In this document: in pieces, positions 54,511-63,648 of the stretch
How the letters are laid out: each line of letters opens with the position of its first letter
Numbering within the stretch: position 1 is the stretch's first letter
The notes under the pieces: model-generated
What the model saw: only the letters and a program-made list of their open reading frames with translations
Told to the model about the DNA's origin: nothing
Database searches by the model: none
Origin: JAEUKA01 sp044228505
GTDB lineage: Bacteria > Myxococcota_A > Polyangia > Palsa-1104 > JAEUJZ01
Direction of reading: 5' to 3'
Assembly: GCA_044228505.1 (NCBI GenBank)
Contig: JBGAUT010000006.1
Location: 215,601-279,600 of the forward strand
DNA: 64,000 bases
Made by a program: the position numbers and the translations under genes

Positions 54511-56694
54511 GTGTTTTTCCTTTCCCGCCTGCTGTTCGTCGTCGCTCTAGTCCTTTCTTCACATTCGCGCAGTCACGCAGAACCGTCATCCCTTCCGTCG
54601 CCGCCACTCCGTACCGCCTTCGGCTCGCGCTGCGCCAAGTCGCCCATTCCGTGCAATCGGATCGACTACTTCACCGCGCACTTTCACATCGCAGATGTGA
54701 TTCTGCTTCCATCGACGGATTCCCGAGGATTCGCAGCCACCGTCGGCTACGGCGCGTCGATGTCGCTGTTTCATCGCGTCGAGATCGGAATCGGCGGAAC
54801 GCTTGCGCTGTGGAGTCCGCAACATTCAGGAGTTACGATCAAAAATGGTCCTGCACTCCTGAATGTGAAAGGAATCCTCTTCCCGCTGCTTCGGAATCCT
54901 GATCCTGATTCGGAGTTCACCTTCGGTCTTCAGCTTCAGCAGCAGCTTCGCATTCCTCGGTTTGACGGACTGAATGATCTGGGAACAGAGAATCCGCTGA
55001 CGGTTCTGCGCGCAGTTGCAGACAAACCATTCTGGCGAATGGGAATCACCGCGAGCTTGGGATTCCTACTCACGCAAGGACGAACGGACAGCGAACTATC
55101 GACGGGAATTCGTCTCCATCTGCCCTGGATGTCACGCGCCACGGTGCAGGGGTTCGGAGTCCTGCAAGGTCTGTTCGGATCGAAACAGAGTGCTCCTTTG
55201 CGCGGAGGTTTCGGTTTGTCTGTTCACTTTGCGTGGGACAACGGAACGTCACTCAGCGGTGGTTACATGCACGGTCGTGGCGACGGCATTGCACCGAGCG
55301 CGATCTACATCGGTGGCCCCGACTATCACATCGGAAGGGAAACAGAGTCGCAGTCGTATTCACGTCCGCCGATTCCTAATCGCGAGATGGTGCCGTCTCC
55401 GTGGCCGTGGATTTGGGAAAAGCTCAAGCAAGAGTGGAACGAAGCGGAGCTGGCGAATGAAGCGCATCGTCGCGGCGAAGACTGGCTGACGGATGAGTGT
55501 TTCCTGTATGAAGAAGGGAAGTACGACAAGCCGCTGCGTCATCTGGGCAAGCGGGATGCGAGCGGGAAGTATTGTGATGTCGGGGGACAGCTTGTACCGA
55601 TGGATGAGCCGCTGCGGGAAATGGGGATGGATCTGGTGCCGCTGCGGAGTCCGATTCAGACAGGGGAGACACCGAATCCTCCCTCACCGACTGTGCCAGC
55701 GAAGCACCCTGAGCCGTTTCCTGCGAATCCTAACGCGCAGTCTACTCGTCCGAAGAAACGGAAACCGCAGCAGACAGAGAAGTCGGTTGCGAAAGCCGCA
55801 GAACCAGAACCGTCGATGAAACCGGAAAGAGTTGAATCTGTTGCAACTCCCAAAGTGGAATCACAGGTTGCGGAATCGAGCTATCGGGAATCTGCCAAAG
55901 AGTTTGCCAGCGGATTTGGGAAAGGAGTCCGTGACGAAGGCGAGCGAATGTATCGCGATGCCAAGGAGCTGCCCGCAAGGATCGCAAGAACCGGACGCGA
56001 GCTGGTTGAAGATGTGAAGGAAGGACGGAAGCTGCGCGCCCTCGCACCGATTGAAGCGATGGGTCACGCGATCCAAAACGCATCACGCGACGACGTGGAA
56101 CGACTCGCACACGGCGTCGTTGACAGTGCGCGTGACTGGTATCACAAACCGGCGAGGGAAAAAGGGGAGTCGCTCGGTCGTGCGACGATGTCGATTGCAT
56201 CGGATGCGGCGATGGCTGCACTGACGGATGGACTCGGAACGGTTGCGGGTCTGCGAAAAGCAGAAAAGGCAGCGGAAGTCGCGGATCATGCTCGGGACGT
56301 GGAGAGAGCCGCACAGAAATCTGCCCCGCGTAACGGCATTCGCCCTCATGACACCGACTTGTCACGCAGCGTCACGAGGATTGAGCAGACACAGCCGGGG
56401 ACATATGTTCCTGAGAGGTCACTGCCAACGGACAAGTTAGGAGTTCCGGTCCCGGACTCACCGTTTCCTCATACCCAACTCGGGCGGTCGAAGCCAAAGT
56501 ACGGTGCCGAGCCGCAGGCGCGCGAGTGGCAGCATGGATCCAATGGGCAACTCCAGCCGACCCGTGATATTGACTTTTCCGATCACGGAACGCCCAGCAT
56601 TCATCCGAATCCACATCAGCATGCCCTATCACCGAACAATCCTGACTTGGCCCCGCAAGGAGGATTTCGACGGGGACCAGCGAAGCCACTATGA
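54511..56694 (+). CDS. predicted secreted polymorphic toxin with type-24-like C-terminal domain
   Basis: This 727-residue protein has a signal peptide (residues 1-23, LVLSSHSRSHA-E), a strand-rich, barrel-like N-terminal third (about 25-280), a Pro/Lys-rich linker (about 380-450) and a helical pre-toxin segment (about 455-620). The C-terminus contains TQLGRSKPKYGAEPQAREW and DIDFSDHGTPSIHPNPHQH, close to polymorphic toxin type 24 endings, whose members are predicted RNases. The next gene overlaps its stop as ATGA, the normal toxin-immunity layout. Function is inferred from motif and context. Confidence 0.65.
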   Translation: MFFLSRLLFVVALVLSSHSRSHAEPSSLPSPPLRTAFGSRCAKSPIPCNRIDYFTAHFHIADVILLPSTDSRGFAATVGYGASMSLFHRVEIGIGGTLALWSPQHSGVTIKNGPALLNVKGILFPLLRNPDPDSEFTFGLQLQQQLRIPRFDGLNDLGTENPLTVLRAVADKPFWRMGITASLGFLLTQGRTDSELSTGIRLHLPWMSRATVQGFGVLQGLFGSKQSAPLRGGFGLSVHFAWDNGTSLSGGYMHGRGDGIAPSAIYIGGPDYHIGRETESQSYSRPPIPNREMVPSPWPWIWEKLKQEWNEAELANEAHRRGEDWLTDECFLYEEGKYDKPLRHLGKRDASGKYCDVGGQLVPMDEPLREMGMDLVPLRSPIQTGETPNPPSPTVPAKHPEPFPANPNAQSTRPKKRKPQQTEKSVAKAAEPEPSMKPERVESVATPKVESQVAESSYRESAKEFASGFGKGVRDEGERMYRDAKELPARIARTGRELVEDVKEGRKLRALAPIEAMGHAIQNASRDDVERLAHGVVDSARDWYHKPAREKGESLGRATMSIASDAAMAALTDGLGTVAGLRKAEKAAEVADHARDVERAAQKSAPRNGIRPHDTDLSRSVTRIEQTQPGTYVPERSLPTDKLGVPVPDSPFPHTQLGRSKPKYGAEPQAREWQHGSNGQLQPTRDIDFSDHGTPSIHPNPHQHALSPNNPDLAPQGGFRRGPAKPL

Positions 56695-57077
56695 ATCGAT
56701 ACTGGATCTTTGACGAAGACGACTCCGCCCAGCGCTTTCCGCTGGCGAAGCTCGTCGCACGCATCGGTGAGTTGGTGGACCGAGAGCAGGCGCAGCTTGT
56801 TTTGACTCGCTCGCAAGGCTACGGAGAGCAAGTCTGTAGCTGGGACGATCAACTTGATCGAGTCGAAGCGCTGCCGATTCCGTTTTCTGCGCTAGCTCAA
56901 GTCGTGCATCAAACAGCTGAGCTGTTCTACAACCTCGATGCGATCTGCACGACCCCCGAAGGATCGGTACGATTCGGTCTACACGACAGTTCCGCACTGT
57001 TCGTCGATGCGCCAGATGCGTTGGCCGAGCGCTTGACTGCTGGATGTGCCGCGGTTCGAAGGGAGCCAGTCCCGTAA
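56691..57077 (+). CDS. candidate immunity protein
   Basis: This 128-residue soluble, acidic protein is encoded immediately downstream of the toxin-like gene with a four-base overlap. It has no signal peptide: MNRYWIFDEDDSAQRFPLAKLVARIGEL, then a Trp/Asp-rich middle (SWDDQLDRVEALPIPF), helices, and VRFGLHDSSALFVDAPD. I do not recognise a named family. Position, size and coupling suggest the cognate immunity protein, which would neutralise the C-terminal domain in the producing cell. Confidence 0.55.
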   Translation: MNRYWIFDEDDSAQRFPLAKLVARIGELVDREQAQLVLTRSQGYGEQVCSWDDQLDRVEALPIPFSALAQVVHQTAELFYNLDAICTTPEGSVRFGLHDSSALFVDAPDALAERLTAGCAAVRREPVP

Positions 57078-57089
57078 ACCAACATCCGA

Positions 57090-57413
57090 TTACGCCTGAA
57101 GGAGTTGCCTTAGACGCTGTAGATCCGACGGGGACAGGCTGGTTTGCAGAAGGGATGCGAGCTGTTCGACATCGGTGGCTCTGCTTTCACTTCCGCTGCG
57201 GGTTCCGAGTAGATCGGCAACCCTGCGCAGACCAACATTTGCAACGGAGCTGGCATCTGCATAGTGGCGTGCGGTGGTGATGAAGGAGGCGTGGCCGAGG
57301 GCGGTGGCTCCGGCGTCGGGGGCGAGTGTGGCGTATAGACCGCGGAGGCTGTGCGGACAGACGGTTGCTACTTGCGCTGTGGCCGCGACGACAGCCCTCG
57401 CTGAAGTAGACAT
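57090..57413 (-). pseudogene. tyrosine-recombinase C-terminal fragment
   Basis: The 107-residue frame begins at ATG 57413, which overlaps the upstream stop as ATGA. It contains the C-terminal catalytic region of a tyrosine recombinase: HSLR (His and second Arg), LGHASFITTARHYA with the LGH histidine and a candidate nucleophile Tyr. The N-terminal half with the first catalytic Arg is absent, so it should not be active alone. Whether the coupling means translation as a remnant or as a standalone domain is open. Confidence 0.6.
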
Positions 57414-58312
57414 CACACCGTCGCTTCGACAAACCCAGCGGCGAGCTGCTCGGCAATGAGATCGTCGATTGCGCGTCGTATGTCGTTGGCGGGGGTTTTG
57501 CGCACGAACACTTCGCCGTCGACATCCGTGATACGGAGGCAGACGTGATTGTTCAGTCCTGCGATCTCCCACCGCTGTCCTTCGGGATTCGCAAAGCATC
57601 GGCGCGGCACAGGGATCTGACGCGGCGGAGGCTGGGTGGTGCGGCGCTTCTTCCACTCAAACGGCAGCACGCGGATGCGGGTGTCGATCTCACCGTTCCA
57701 TTCACAGTCGACGCCCTCCTCTTCGAGGGCCTGCAGGACCAGTAGCGCGATCTTGCGTGCACCCTCGTCACTGCCATCCCGCGCACCGAACGTCAGCCAC
57801 AGACCCTCACCAGCGACGCCCCGCTCGAGGTCTTGGGAGTGGTAAAAGATGCCGCCTAAGACCTTTTTGTGCCGCTGCTCCAGCTCCGCGATGACGGTGT
57901 TTACTTCGGCCCAGCCCATGCTGCTGGTCCCGCCAGCATCCTGGAGGGCGACGATGCCACGGCGGGTCAGGGCAGCGAACGCTTCGTCGATGGCGTCGTT
58001 GCTGGTGCGCGCCGACCAGCGCTGCTCAGCGACCTCGTCTTCAAGCCAAAGCAGCTTGCAATACAAGCAGAACGTTGATGTGGCGCTCAGCGGAACCGTG
58101 TCCGTAGCTGCCGCGGCTGCCGCTTCTTGGATGTAATGGAGAGCGACGTCACGGGCAGCGGCTCTGTAGCGCGTGAAGGAGCGGACGCAGCCCTTGACCA
58201 ACTTCCGTGCGAGAGAGATCGCCTCGGGGGTGAGCTGATGCGCGTAGTCCCGGGCGAGCTGATCGGCGGTCTGCTTGTGCGCTGCGGGAGCAGACTTGAC
58301 AACACGCTTCAT
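57413..58312 (-). CDS. DUF6891-like domain protein
   Basis: The 299-residue soluble protein has an N-terminal helical region (residues 1-85) and a C-terminal half with ALTRRGIVALQDAGGTSSMGWAEV, FYHSQDLERGVAGEGLWLTFGA, and VDCEWNGEIDTRIRVLPFEWKKR, which matches the DUF6891 pattern. The last 60 residues are unlike the rest and include VCLRITDVDGEVFV. Function unknown. It overlaps the lipoprotein stop and the recombinase fragment start by four bases each, so the three form one operon. Confidence 0.6.
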   Translation of the reverse strand: MKRVVKSAPAAHKQTADQLARDYAHQLTPEAISLARKLVKGCVRSFTRYRAAARDVALHYIQEAAAAAATDTVPLSATSTFCLYCKLLWLEDEVAEQRWSARTSNDAIDEAFAALTRRGIVALQDAGGTSSMGWAEVNTVIAELEQRHKKVLGGIFYHSQDLERGVAGEGLWLTFGARDGSDEGARKIALLVLQALEEEGVDCEWNGEIDTRIRVLPFEWKKRRTTQPPPRQIPVPRRCFANPEGQRWEIAGLNNHVCLRITDVDGEVFVRKTPANDIRRAIDDLIAEQLAAGFVEATV

Positions 58313-59811
58313 GACACGTGGACCTCACATCCTTGCCCTGGCATGGTCTGCAGGAGTCTCTCTAGGCATGGCTGCACGACGGCACGCACTACTTCCGTTC
58401 GCAAGCGAGCGCTGGCGTCTTCGCCAAGGAGTCCGTGCTGGATGAGATCCGCATTCCGATCCTCGGTAGGAGACTGCTTCCGCATCGCCAGCGTGGCCAA
58501 GGCTGTGCGCGCAACCGCAGCCACTGCCTCCCCTCCTGTCTCCAGCGCGAAGCGAAGGATCTTCCATGCCAGCTCAGCGTGCCGCGTCTCATCCTCAGCG
58601 AAACCAAGAAGCACGTCGCGGACCACAGGGTCTTCGGACTGCTGCGCGGCGACTTGGGCTTCGGCCGCTGCAATGGTTTCTCCCAGACATCCATCTTCGA
58701 TGGTTTCGTGCGCCCAGGTTGCCAAGTCTGTCGCCGGAGCCATGCGCTTCACCTTCGAAAATGCCTGCGGTCCCAGTTCCTCCCCGGCATACGCCGAAGC
58801 CAAGGCAAACGTCACCCGCGCATGGGCGATTTCATCTAGCGCCGCTTGATGTGCTTCGACCACCAGTTCAGGCGGTGCGCCAAACGCAAGCAGTTCCAGA
58901 GAGGTCCGAGCAAAGGCCGCAATGGAAGCATGCTCTAGCTGCGCGTCATGCAGCCAGTGTGCAGCCAGCCGAGCGCGCAGATCCGCATCGAGATGTTCGA
59001 CCAGAGGCTGAATCTGTCTGGTTCGCCACGCAGACTCCGCAACTACCGCTGCGACCTGGGGCACTCCGTCGATGCGAGCCGCTCGTCCACGCGGATGGGG
59101 CTGCATCATCGGTACCGGAATCGAATAGCAGCACTGTCCTTTGACCGAAGCCGTGCTGAGGGGACGCATGACTCCTTCCACTGCAAGTGCTGCGGGACAC
59201 ATGTGCGCACGTGCCGCTGGAAATCTGGTACCTCCTTCGGGAATGGGAATACAGTAGGAGCCCTCTCTCATCTCGCTAGGAATCTGCTTGGGAGCTGCCG
59301 CCGCGACCGTCAGATTCTGGCAGTGGGAGTAACAGCAGTAGTGGGATAGATTCTGAGAGGGAATCGACCCCAGAAGCTCGCGCTGGTAGGCACTGGTGGC
59401 TGCGGGATCGAAGACAAACCTCCCAAGTGTTCCGTCGCGTGCATGGATGTTGATGCCACTTACAATCACGTTGCGACCAAATGCGGTCAGGTGCTCACCA
59501 GTCGGCGGACAGCTTTCGGGGTTTGCATGCGCACCTTGTCCACAGAGCTGCTCGCGGACTTGATCGGTTCCGCACGGAGAAAACGGAGCAGGAGTCGTCG
59601 TTGTTATGGATACAGACGCTGGCTCTGCATCCTTCGCGTTCGTCGTCGGTGATGCCGAAATAGTCACCGTCTGATTCGACTGTTCGAGGGAATGATTTTG
59701 GTTCTGCGTCGTGCGCTCTGGTGGAGGCGTCCCAGGAGTCGCACACGCACCGCCTAATAGCGGCAAGCCTAGAGCCAGAAGGACGCGATTCCTCAGCACA
59801 TCAAGCTGCAT
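58309..59811 (-). CDS. ferritin-like lipoprotein
   Basis: The 500-residue protein starts at ATG 59811; the lipobox LLGGAC follows at about residues 18-23, so it is membrane-anchored and probably periplasmic-facing. Residues 30-280 are low complexity and Cys-containing. The C-terminal 220 residues are helical with carboxylate and histidine signatures of the ferritin-like fold: AQLEHASIAAFARTSLELL, ALDEIAHARVTFAL and FAEDETRHAELAWKIL. Such domains are frequent in myxobacterial lipoproteins; an oxidase or metal-storage role is likely, not proven. It leads the minus-strand operon of the island. Confidence 0.75.
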   Translation of the reverse strand: MQLDVLRNRVLLALGLPLLGGACATPGTPPPERTTQNQNHSLEQSNQTVTISASPTTNAKDAEPASVSITTTTPAPFSPCGTDQVREQLCGQGAHANPESCPPTGEHLTAFGRNVIVSGINIHARDGTLGRFVFDPAATSAYQRELLGSIPSQNLSHYCCYSHCQNLTVAAAAPKQIPSEMREGSYCIPIPEGGTRFPAARAHMCPAALAVEGVMRPLSTASVKGQCCYSIPVPMMQPHPRGRAARIDGVPQVAAVVAESAWRTRQIQPLVEHLDADLRARLAAHWLHDAQLEHASIAAFARTSLELLAFGAPPELVVEAHQAALDEIAHARVTFALASAYAGEELGPQAFSKVKRMAPATDLATWAHETIEDGCLGETIAAAEAQVAAQQSEDPVVRDVLLGFAEDETRHAELAWKILRFALETGGEAVAAVARTALATLAMRKQSPTEDRNADLIQHGLLGEDASARLRTEVVRAVVQPCLERLLQTMPGQGCEVHVS

Positions 59812-59931
59812 CGTTTCATCATACAATCCATGGTGCGCTCTGCTCAATCGCTCGCGCCGCTCTGAGTCCGCCGTAACCAAGTGGTCCGAATGCCAGGTCA
59901 GAGCCTGGTCGGCTCGGCGGACCAGTAGCTA

Positions 59932-61050
59932 GTGAGTTTCCTTGGTAAGTTCGTCGCTGGCAACATTCCAGGGAAAAACTCCGGCAAGTTTCCCGTCGAA
60001 CCCCGCTTCTTCAACGAAGCGCGGGCGGCGAATCTGGTGCAGCATCCGGCGATTGTGCGGGTGTTTGATTATGGGACGACCTCAACCGGTACCGCTTATC
60101 TGGCGATGGAGTTTTTGGAAGGGGAGTCGCTGCGGGCGCGGATGATGCGGCAGCGGACGTTATCCGAGGCAGACACGATTCGAATTTGTCGACAGATTGC
60201 CTCGGGGCTGGCGACCGCACATCTGAGTCAGGTGATCCACCGCGACCTCAAGCCGGAAAACATTTTCATCGTTCCGGATTCGGAGGCACCGAGTGGCGAG
60301 CGGGCCAAGATTCTGGACTTCGGAATCGCCAAGTTGGCCGATAGCAGCAAGGGATCGTTTCGAACCGGAACCAACATGCTGCTCGGAACCCCGATCTACA
60401 TGTCGCCGGAGCAGTGTCGGGGAGCGAAGAACGTCGGGGACCGCAGCGATGTCTATGCCCTTGGGGTGATGTTGTTTGAGATGCTGGCGGGGCGACCACC
60501 GTTCGAGACGGAGATGCCGGGCGAGTACATTGCGCTGCACATCTTCCAGCCTCCGCCGTCGCTGCGTGACTTTGTACCAAGTGTCGACGAGCGGCTCGAA
60601 CAGCTCGTGCTGTCGATGCTTACCAAAGATCCCAAGGCGCGACCACCGATGGCAGAGGTGGCGCAACGGCTGAAATTCCTCGGCAACTTCCAAAGCGATC
60701 AGCTCGGGCGCGGTCCTTATGATCGTTCGTCAGGGCCCATGCCAGAGGTGCCCCCGCCCACGAGTGGTAAGCAGGGACTGGAAGACGCGACCGCGATCTT
60801 ACCTGCGAACAAACCGCAAGCGGACTGGCAGCCGATCAACGTCGTTGCGGGTCGACAACAGACGCCGACCAATATGGTGCCAGCCATTAAGTCTCAGGCG
60901 ACCCGGCCTTCGGGAGAGCGGAAGCGTGAGAATCTGCGGCCTAGCGGCTTCTTAACCCCGCAGCGTCGGGCTCAGATGGTGGCGCTGTTGACCATTTGCA
61001 TCGCAATTTGTATTGGGGTGCTGATCACTCTGCTTCTGGTGGGGAGCTAA
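59932..61050 (+). pseudogene. C-terminal portion of the interrupted Ser/Thr kinase
   Basis: From GTG 59932 the first 24 codons are island-derived; the kinase sequence begins at 60002 with RFFNEARAANLVQHP. It retains HRDLKPEN (His103), DFGIAKL and TPIYMSPEQ, and ends with a transmembrane segment at the C-terminus (LLTICIAICIGVLITLLLVG). Without the glycine loop and the ATP-binding lysine, present in the fragment at 54141, it cannot be a complete kinase. If joined to that fragment the kinase would have about 400 residues. Confidence 0.85.
60002..60018. repeat. right copy of 17-bp direct repeat
   Basis: Identical to 54295-54311 and in the same codon phase; it marks the point at which kinase coding resumes. 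Confidence 0.9.
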
Positions 61051-61054
61051 GGAC

Positions 61055-63517
61055 ATGGACCCACGTACTGCTCGCCACACAACGGAAGAGACTCTGCTAG
61101 AGCGCTCGGTAGACTCCTGTGTTCTTCGCTTGCGCACCGTACGGTCGCTTCTGCTCGTGGCTGTGTGTCTGCTTATCGGCTGCTATTCGGGTGAACAGGA
61201 GCTGCCGATCGATGGCAGTGTCATGACCTATCAGGGGAGCTGGGAATACCGCTACGGTGTCTGTCCGGTGGGGAGAGATGGTCGCTTTCTCTGTCTGCAA
61301 TCGGAATGGAATGACGGCTCCTTTGTGTCAGGGTCTGTCGACTCGCCGCCAGGCAGAGCGGGTCGCAATGAGATGTGGCTTCGGACGAGGCTCACGGGTC
61401 CACGGCTGAGCGATCCCTATATGCTCATCAAGTCGGTGGATCAGCTGTACGAGGCATATGTCGATGGGGTGCTGGTGGCCAAATCACCCGGAGAGCTGAA
61501 TCGGAAAGCTCGGCTGTCAGGTGTGTATCGGGCGTATCTTCCACTCGGACGTGACTATGTCGGCAAGACGCTGGCAATCCGGGTTCAGTCGCATTACTGG
61601 AACATTGGGGTCCATCGTGATCAGCAACTGGGGGAACGGTCGGCACTGATTGCTTCGGTCATCAAGCTTGGTCTATCAACGATCATGGTTGGCTCGATGC
61701 TGCTCGTGTTGGCCCTGGCGGGTCTGTCTCTGGCGGCGCTACAGCGAGATCGCTCCTTCGCGCTGTACGGCAGTTTTGCGCTGCTGGCAGGTATCTATCT
61801 GTTTGCGCGGTCGACACTTCGTATCTTCCTGTTTGGTAGCCAAGATATCGCGAGGGTCATCGAATTGGCGTCGCTGGTACTGCTCTCTGCTGCGCTCAAT
61901 GGATTTGTAGACAGCATGTTCGGCAAGGGACCATTTGGACTGCTGCGGCATCTGACCTGGTTGTTCATTGCTTTCTTTGCCGGTGGAATCATCGTGGTCG
62001 GGCTAGGAGTTGTTCCGCTCGAGTGGTTGCTGCTGCCACTGCAAATCTTGCTCTTGGGAATGGTCGCAGTGATGCTGGTGAATGCGGTACGGATTGGCGC
62101 TCTTGGGAGCATTGATGGTCGCATCCTGAGCGTTGGGCTCGCAGTCTCCTTGATGCCAACACTTTACGATTTGCTGTCAGCGATGGGCTTTTTGAAGCGC
62201 TACGTGGTGCTCACGCAGTACTCTGTTGCGCTGTTTGTGATGGCAGTTGGAGTGATTGTGGCACGGCGCTTTGTGGCGCTGCGGAGTCAGACGTTGCAGC
62301 TCGCGATGGAAGCGGCCCAAGCAAAGCTGCGTCTTGCAGAGCAAGATGCACTCCTACTGGCTGCTCAGCGTGTGGCAGATGGAGATCTCGACACTCCCAT
62401 CACAGTATCAAAGGACAGCTCATTACAGTCGCTGGCCGAGGGTCTCAACCGTCTGCGGGAGGATGTACGGACCCGTCTTCGACAACTGTCGGCCAAGAAT
62501 GCCGCAGCCAAACAGCTTAACGATGAGTTACGTAGACAGATCGAGCAGCGTTCGCGGCGACTCTTGGAGTTGATGCAGAGACGCCCAATTACCCAGCAGA
62601 GCGAGACTCCGCTCAAGGTTCAGTCACTGTTAGGAGAACACTACCGGATTGTCTGTTTGCTCGGAACCGGAGCAAGTGGAGTGGTGGTGGAAGTTGAGCG
62701 AATTACAGACCACAAGCATCTGGCTGCGAAGGTTCTGACCAAAGCCACTGACCAAGCAGGACTGATTCGATTCTTGCGTGAAGCCCAGATTCTATCACGG
62801 CTTGATCATCCCAACTTGGTGGCCATCACAGATGTCGATGTCACCGATGAAGGAGTTCCCTTTTTGGTGATGGAGCTGGTTGAAGGACAGACGCTGCGGC
62901 AGCTTCGCTCGCGGTATCGAGATCCCCGATTCGCCGTGCAAGTTCTGAAGCAGGTGGCGGATGCGCTGACCGTGATCCATGAGGGCGGCATCATTCATCG
63001 GGATCTCCGTCCCAGCAACATCTTGGTCACAGAGGACGGAGCGACACCGAGGATCAAGCTGTTCGACTTTGGCGTTGCTGCACTCAAAGCAAAGGAAGGT
63101 GCGGAGTCAGGCACCTATCCCAAGCAGAAGATCGGAACGGCTGCCTCCGTATCTGCGTCCGCAGACAGACTCGAGGTTTCGCTGCCAGGTGTGATGGTTG
63201 GTTCACCCATGTATATGGCACCGGAATGCCGCGACGGCTCACAATCTGTTGGTGCTCCAGCAGATGTGTTTAGTTTGGGAGTGATTGCCTGGGAGCTGTT
63301 TACCGGAGACCGTCCATTTCAACGTCCTCCGGTGGAGATGGCTGCGCATGGTGAGCCGTTGACAATTCCTTCGCTACAGAGCCAGACTACGAATCTAAAT
63401 CCAGCTCTGTGCGCGTTGGTGGCTAGCTGTCTGCATGCTGATCCACACAAGCGTCTCACGGCAGCACAGGTTGCTGCGGAGCTGGCACTCCAAGTCGAAG
63501 AAATGTGTGTGCCCTAG
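61055..63517 (+). CDS. membrane-sensor Ser/Thr protein kinase
   Basis: The 820-residue protein has an N-terminal hydrophobic segment with a possible lipobox-like LIGC near residue 42, an extracytoplasmic strand-rich domain (about 45-195) of 7TMR-DISM-like layout, about seven membrane segments (200-400), a HAMP-like and coiled-coil linker (400-510), and a kinase domain (about 525-815). The ATP loop is LGTGASGVVV and the AxK lysine is in LAAKVL. The catalytic loop reads HRDLRPSN (H648, D650) with Arg in place of the usual Lys. DFG is intact. It follows the interrupted kinase by four bases. Ligand unknown. Confidence 0.85.
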   Translation: MDPRTARHTTEETLLERSVDSCVLRLRTVRSLLLVAVCLLIGCYSGEQELPIDGSVMTYQGSWEYRYGVCPVGRDGRFLCLQSEWNDGSFVSGSVDSPPGRAGRNEMWLRTRLTGPRLSDPYMLIKSVDQLYEAYVDGVLVAKSPGELNRKARLSGVYRAYLPLGRDYVGKTLAIRVQSHYWNIGVHRDQQLGERSALIASVIKLGLSTIMVGSMLLVLALAGLSLAALQRDRSFALYGSFALLAGIYLFARSTLRIFLFGSQDIARVIELASLVLLSAALNGFVDSMFGKGPFGLLRHLTWLFIAFFAGGIIVVGLGVVPLEWLLLPLQILLLGMVAVMLVNAVRIGALGSIDGRILSVGLAVSLMPTLYDLLSAMGFLKRYVVLTQYSVALFVMAVGVIVARRFVALRSQTLQLAMEAAQAKLRLAEQDALLLAAQRVADGDLDTPITVSKDSSLQSLAEGLNRLREDVRTRLRQLSAKNAAAKQLNDELRRQIEQRSRRLLELMQRRPITQQSETPLKVQSLLGEHYRIVCLLGTGASGVVVEVERITDHKHLAAKVLTKATDQAGLIRFLREAQILSRLDHPNLVAITDVDVTDEGVPFLVMELVEGQTLRQLRSRYRDPRFAVQVLKQVADALTVIHEGGIIHRDLRPSNILVTEDGATPRIKLFDFGVAALKAKEGAESGTYPKQKIGTAASVSASADRLEVSLPGVMVGSPMYMAPECRDGSQSVGAPADVFSLGVIAWELFTGDRPFQRPPVEMAAHGEPLTIPSLQSQTTNLNPALCALVASCLHADPHKRLTAAQVAAELALQVEEMCVP

Positions 63518-63608
63518 GATCGCTTGGGAATCGATGAGCTGTCTCCGACCGTGGTTGGATGAGGATCCACTCAGGCCCAGGCCCTGCATGTAGGGCACGC
63601 TCAAAAGT

Positions 63609-63637
63609 TGCCACAGTACAGGGATTCCTGTATATGA
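63609..63637 (+). promoter_or_regulatory. putative promoter overlapped by a palindrome
   Basis: TTGCCA (63609-63614), 17 bp, TATATG (63632-63637). The palindrome TACAGG-GATT-CCTGTA (63618-63633) overlaps the spacer and the first bases of the -10 element, a position suited to a repressor. The predicted start of transcription is within a few bases of ATG 63649, so the message may be leaderless. Confidence 0.4.
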
Positions 63638-63648
63638 GGCGACTCACA

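Larger units (their letters stand above)
54312..60018. mobile_element. 5.7-kb island inserted in a kinase gene, flanked by 17-bp direct repeats
   Basis: The segment between the two repeat copies is 5,707 bp including one copy. Its content differs from neighbouring chromosome: a toxin-like gene pair on the plus strand, and an opposing operon of a ferritin-like lipoprotein, a DUF6891-like protein and a tyrosine-recombinase C-terminal fragment. Recombination between the copies would precisely restore a kinase reading frame of about 400 codons (57 N-terminal plus 343 C-terminal). The toxin gene is visibly less GC-rich than its flanks. Bases 54318-54510 contain no gene I can support. Site-specific integration or gene-conversion-type rearrangement are both possible; only a recombinase fragment is present. 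Confidence 0.7.

Noticed and set aside
57414..57656. N-terminal part of a recombinase extending upstream of 57413
   Set aside because: The residues before ATG 57413 in that frame are a shadow of the DUF6891-like gene and show no integrase motif.
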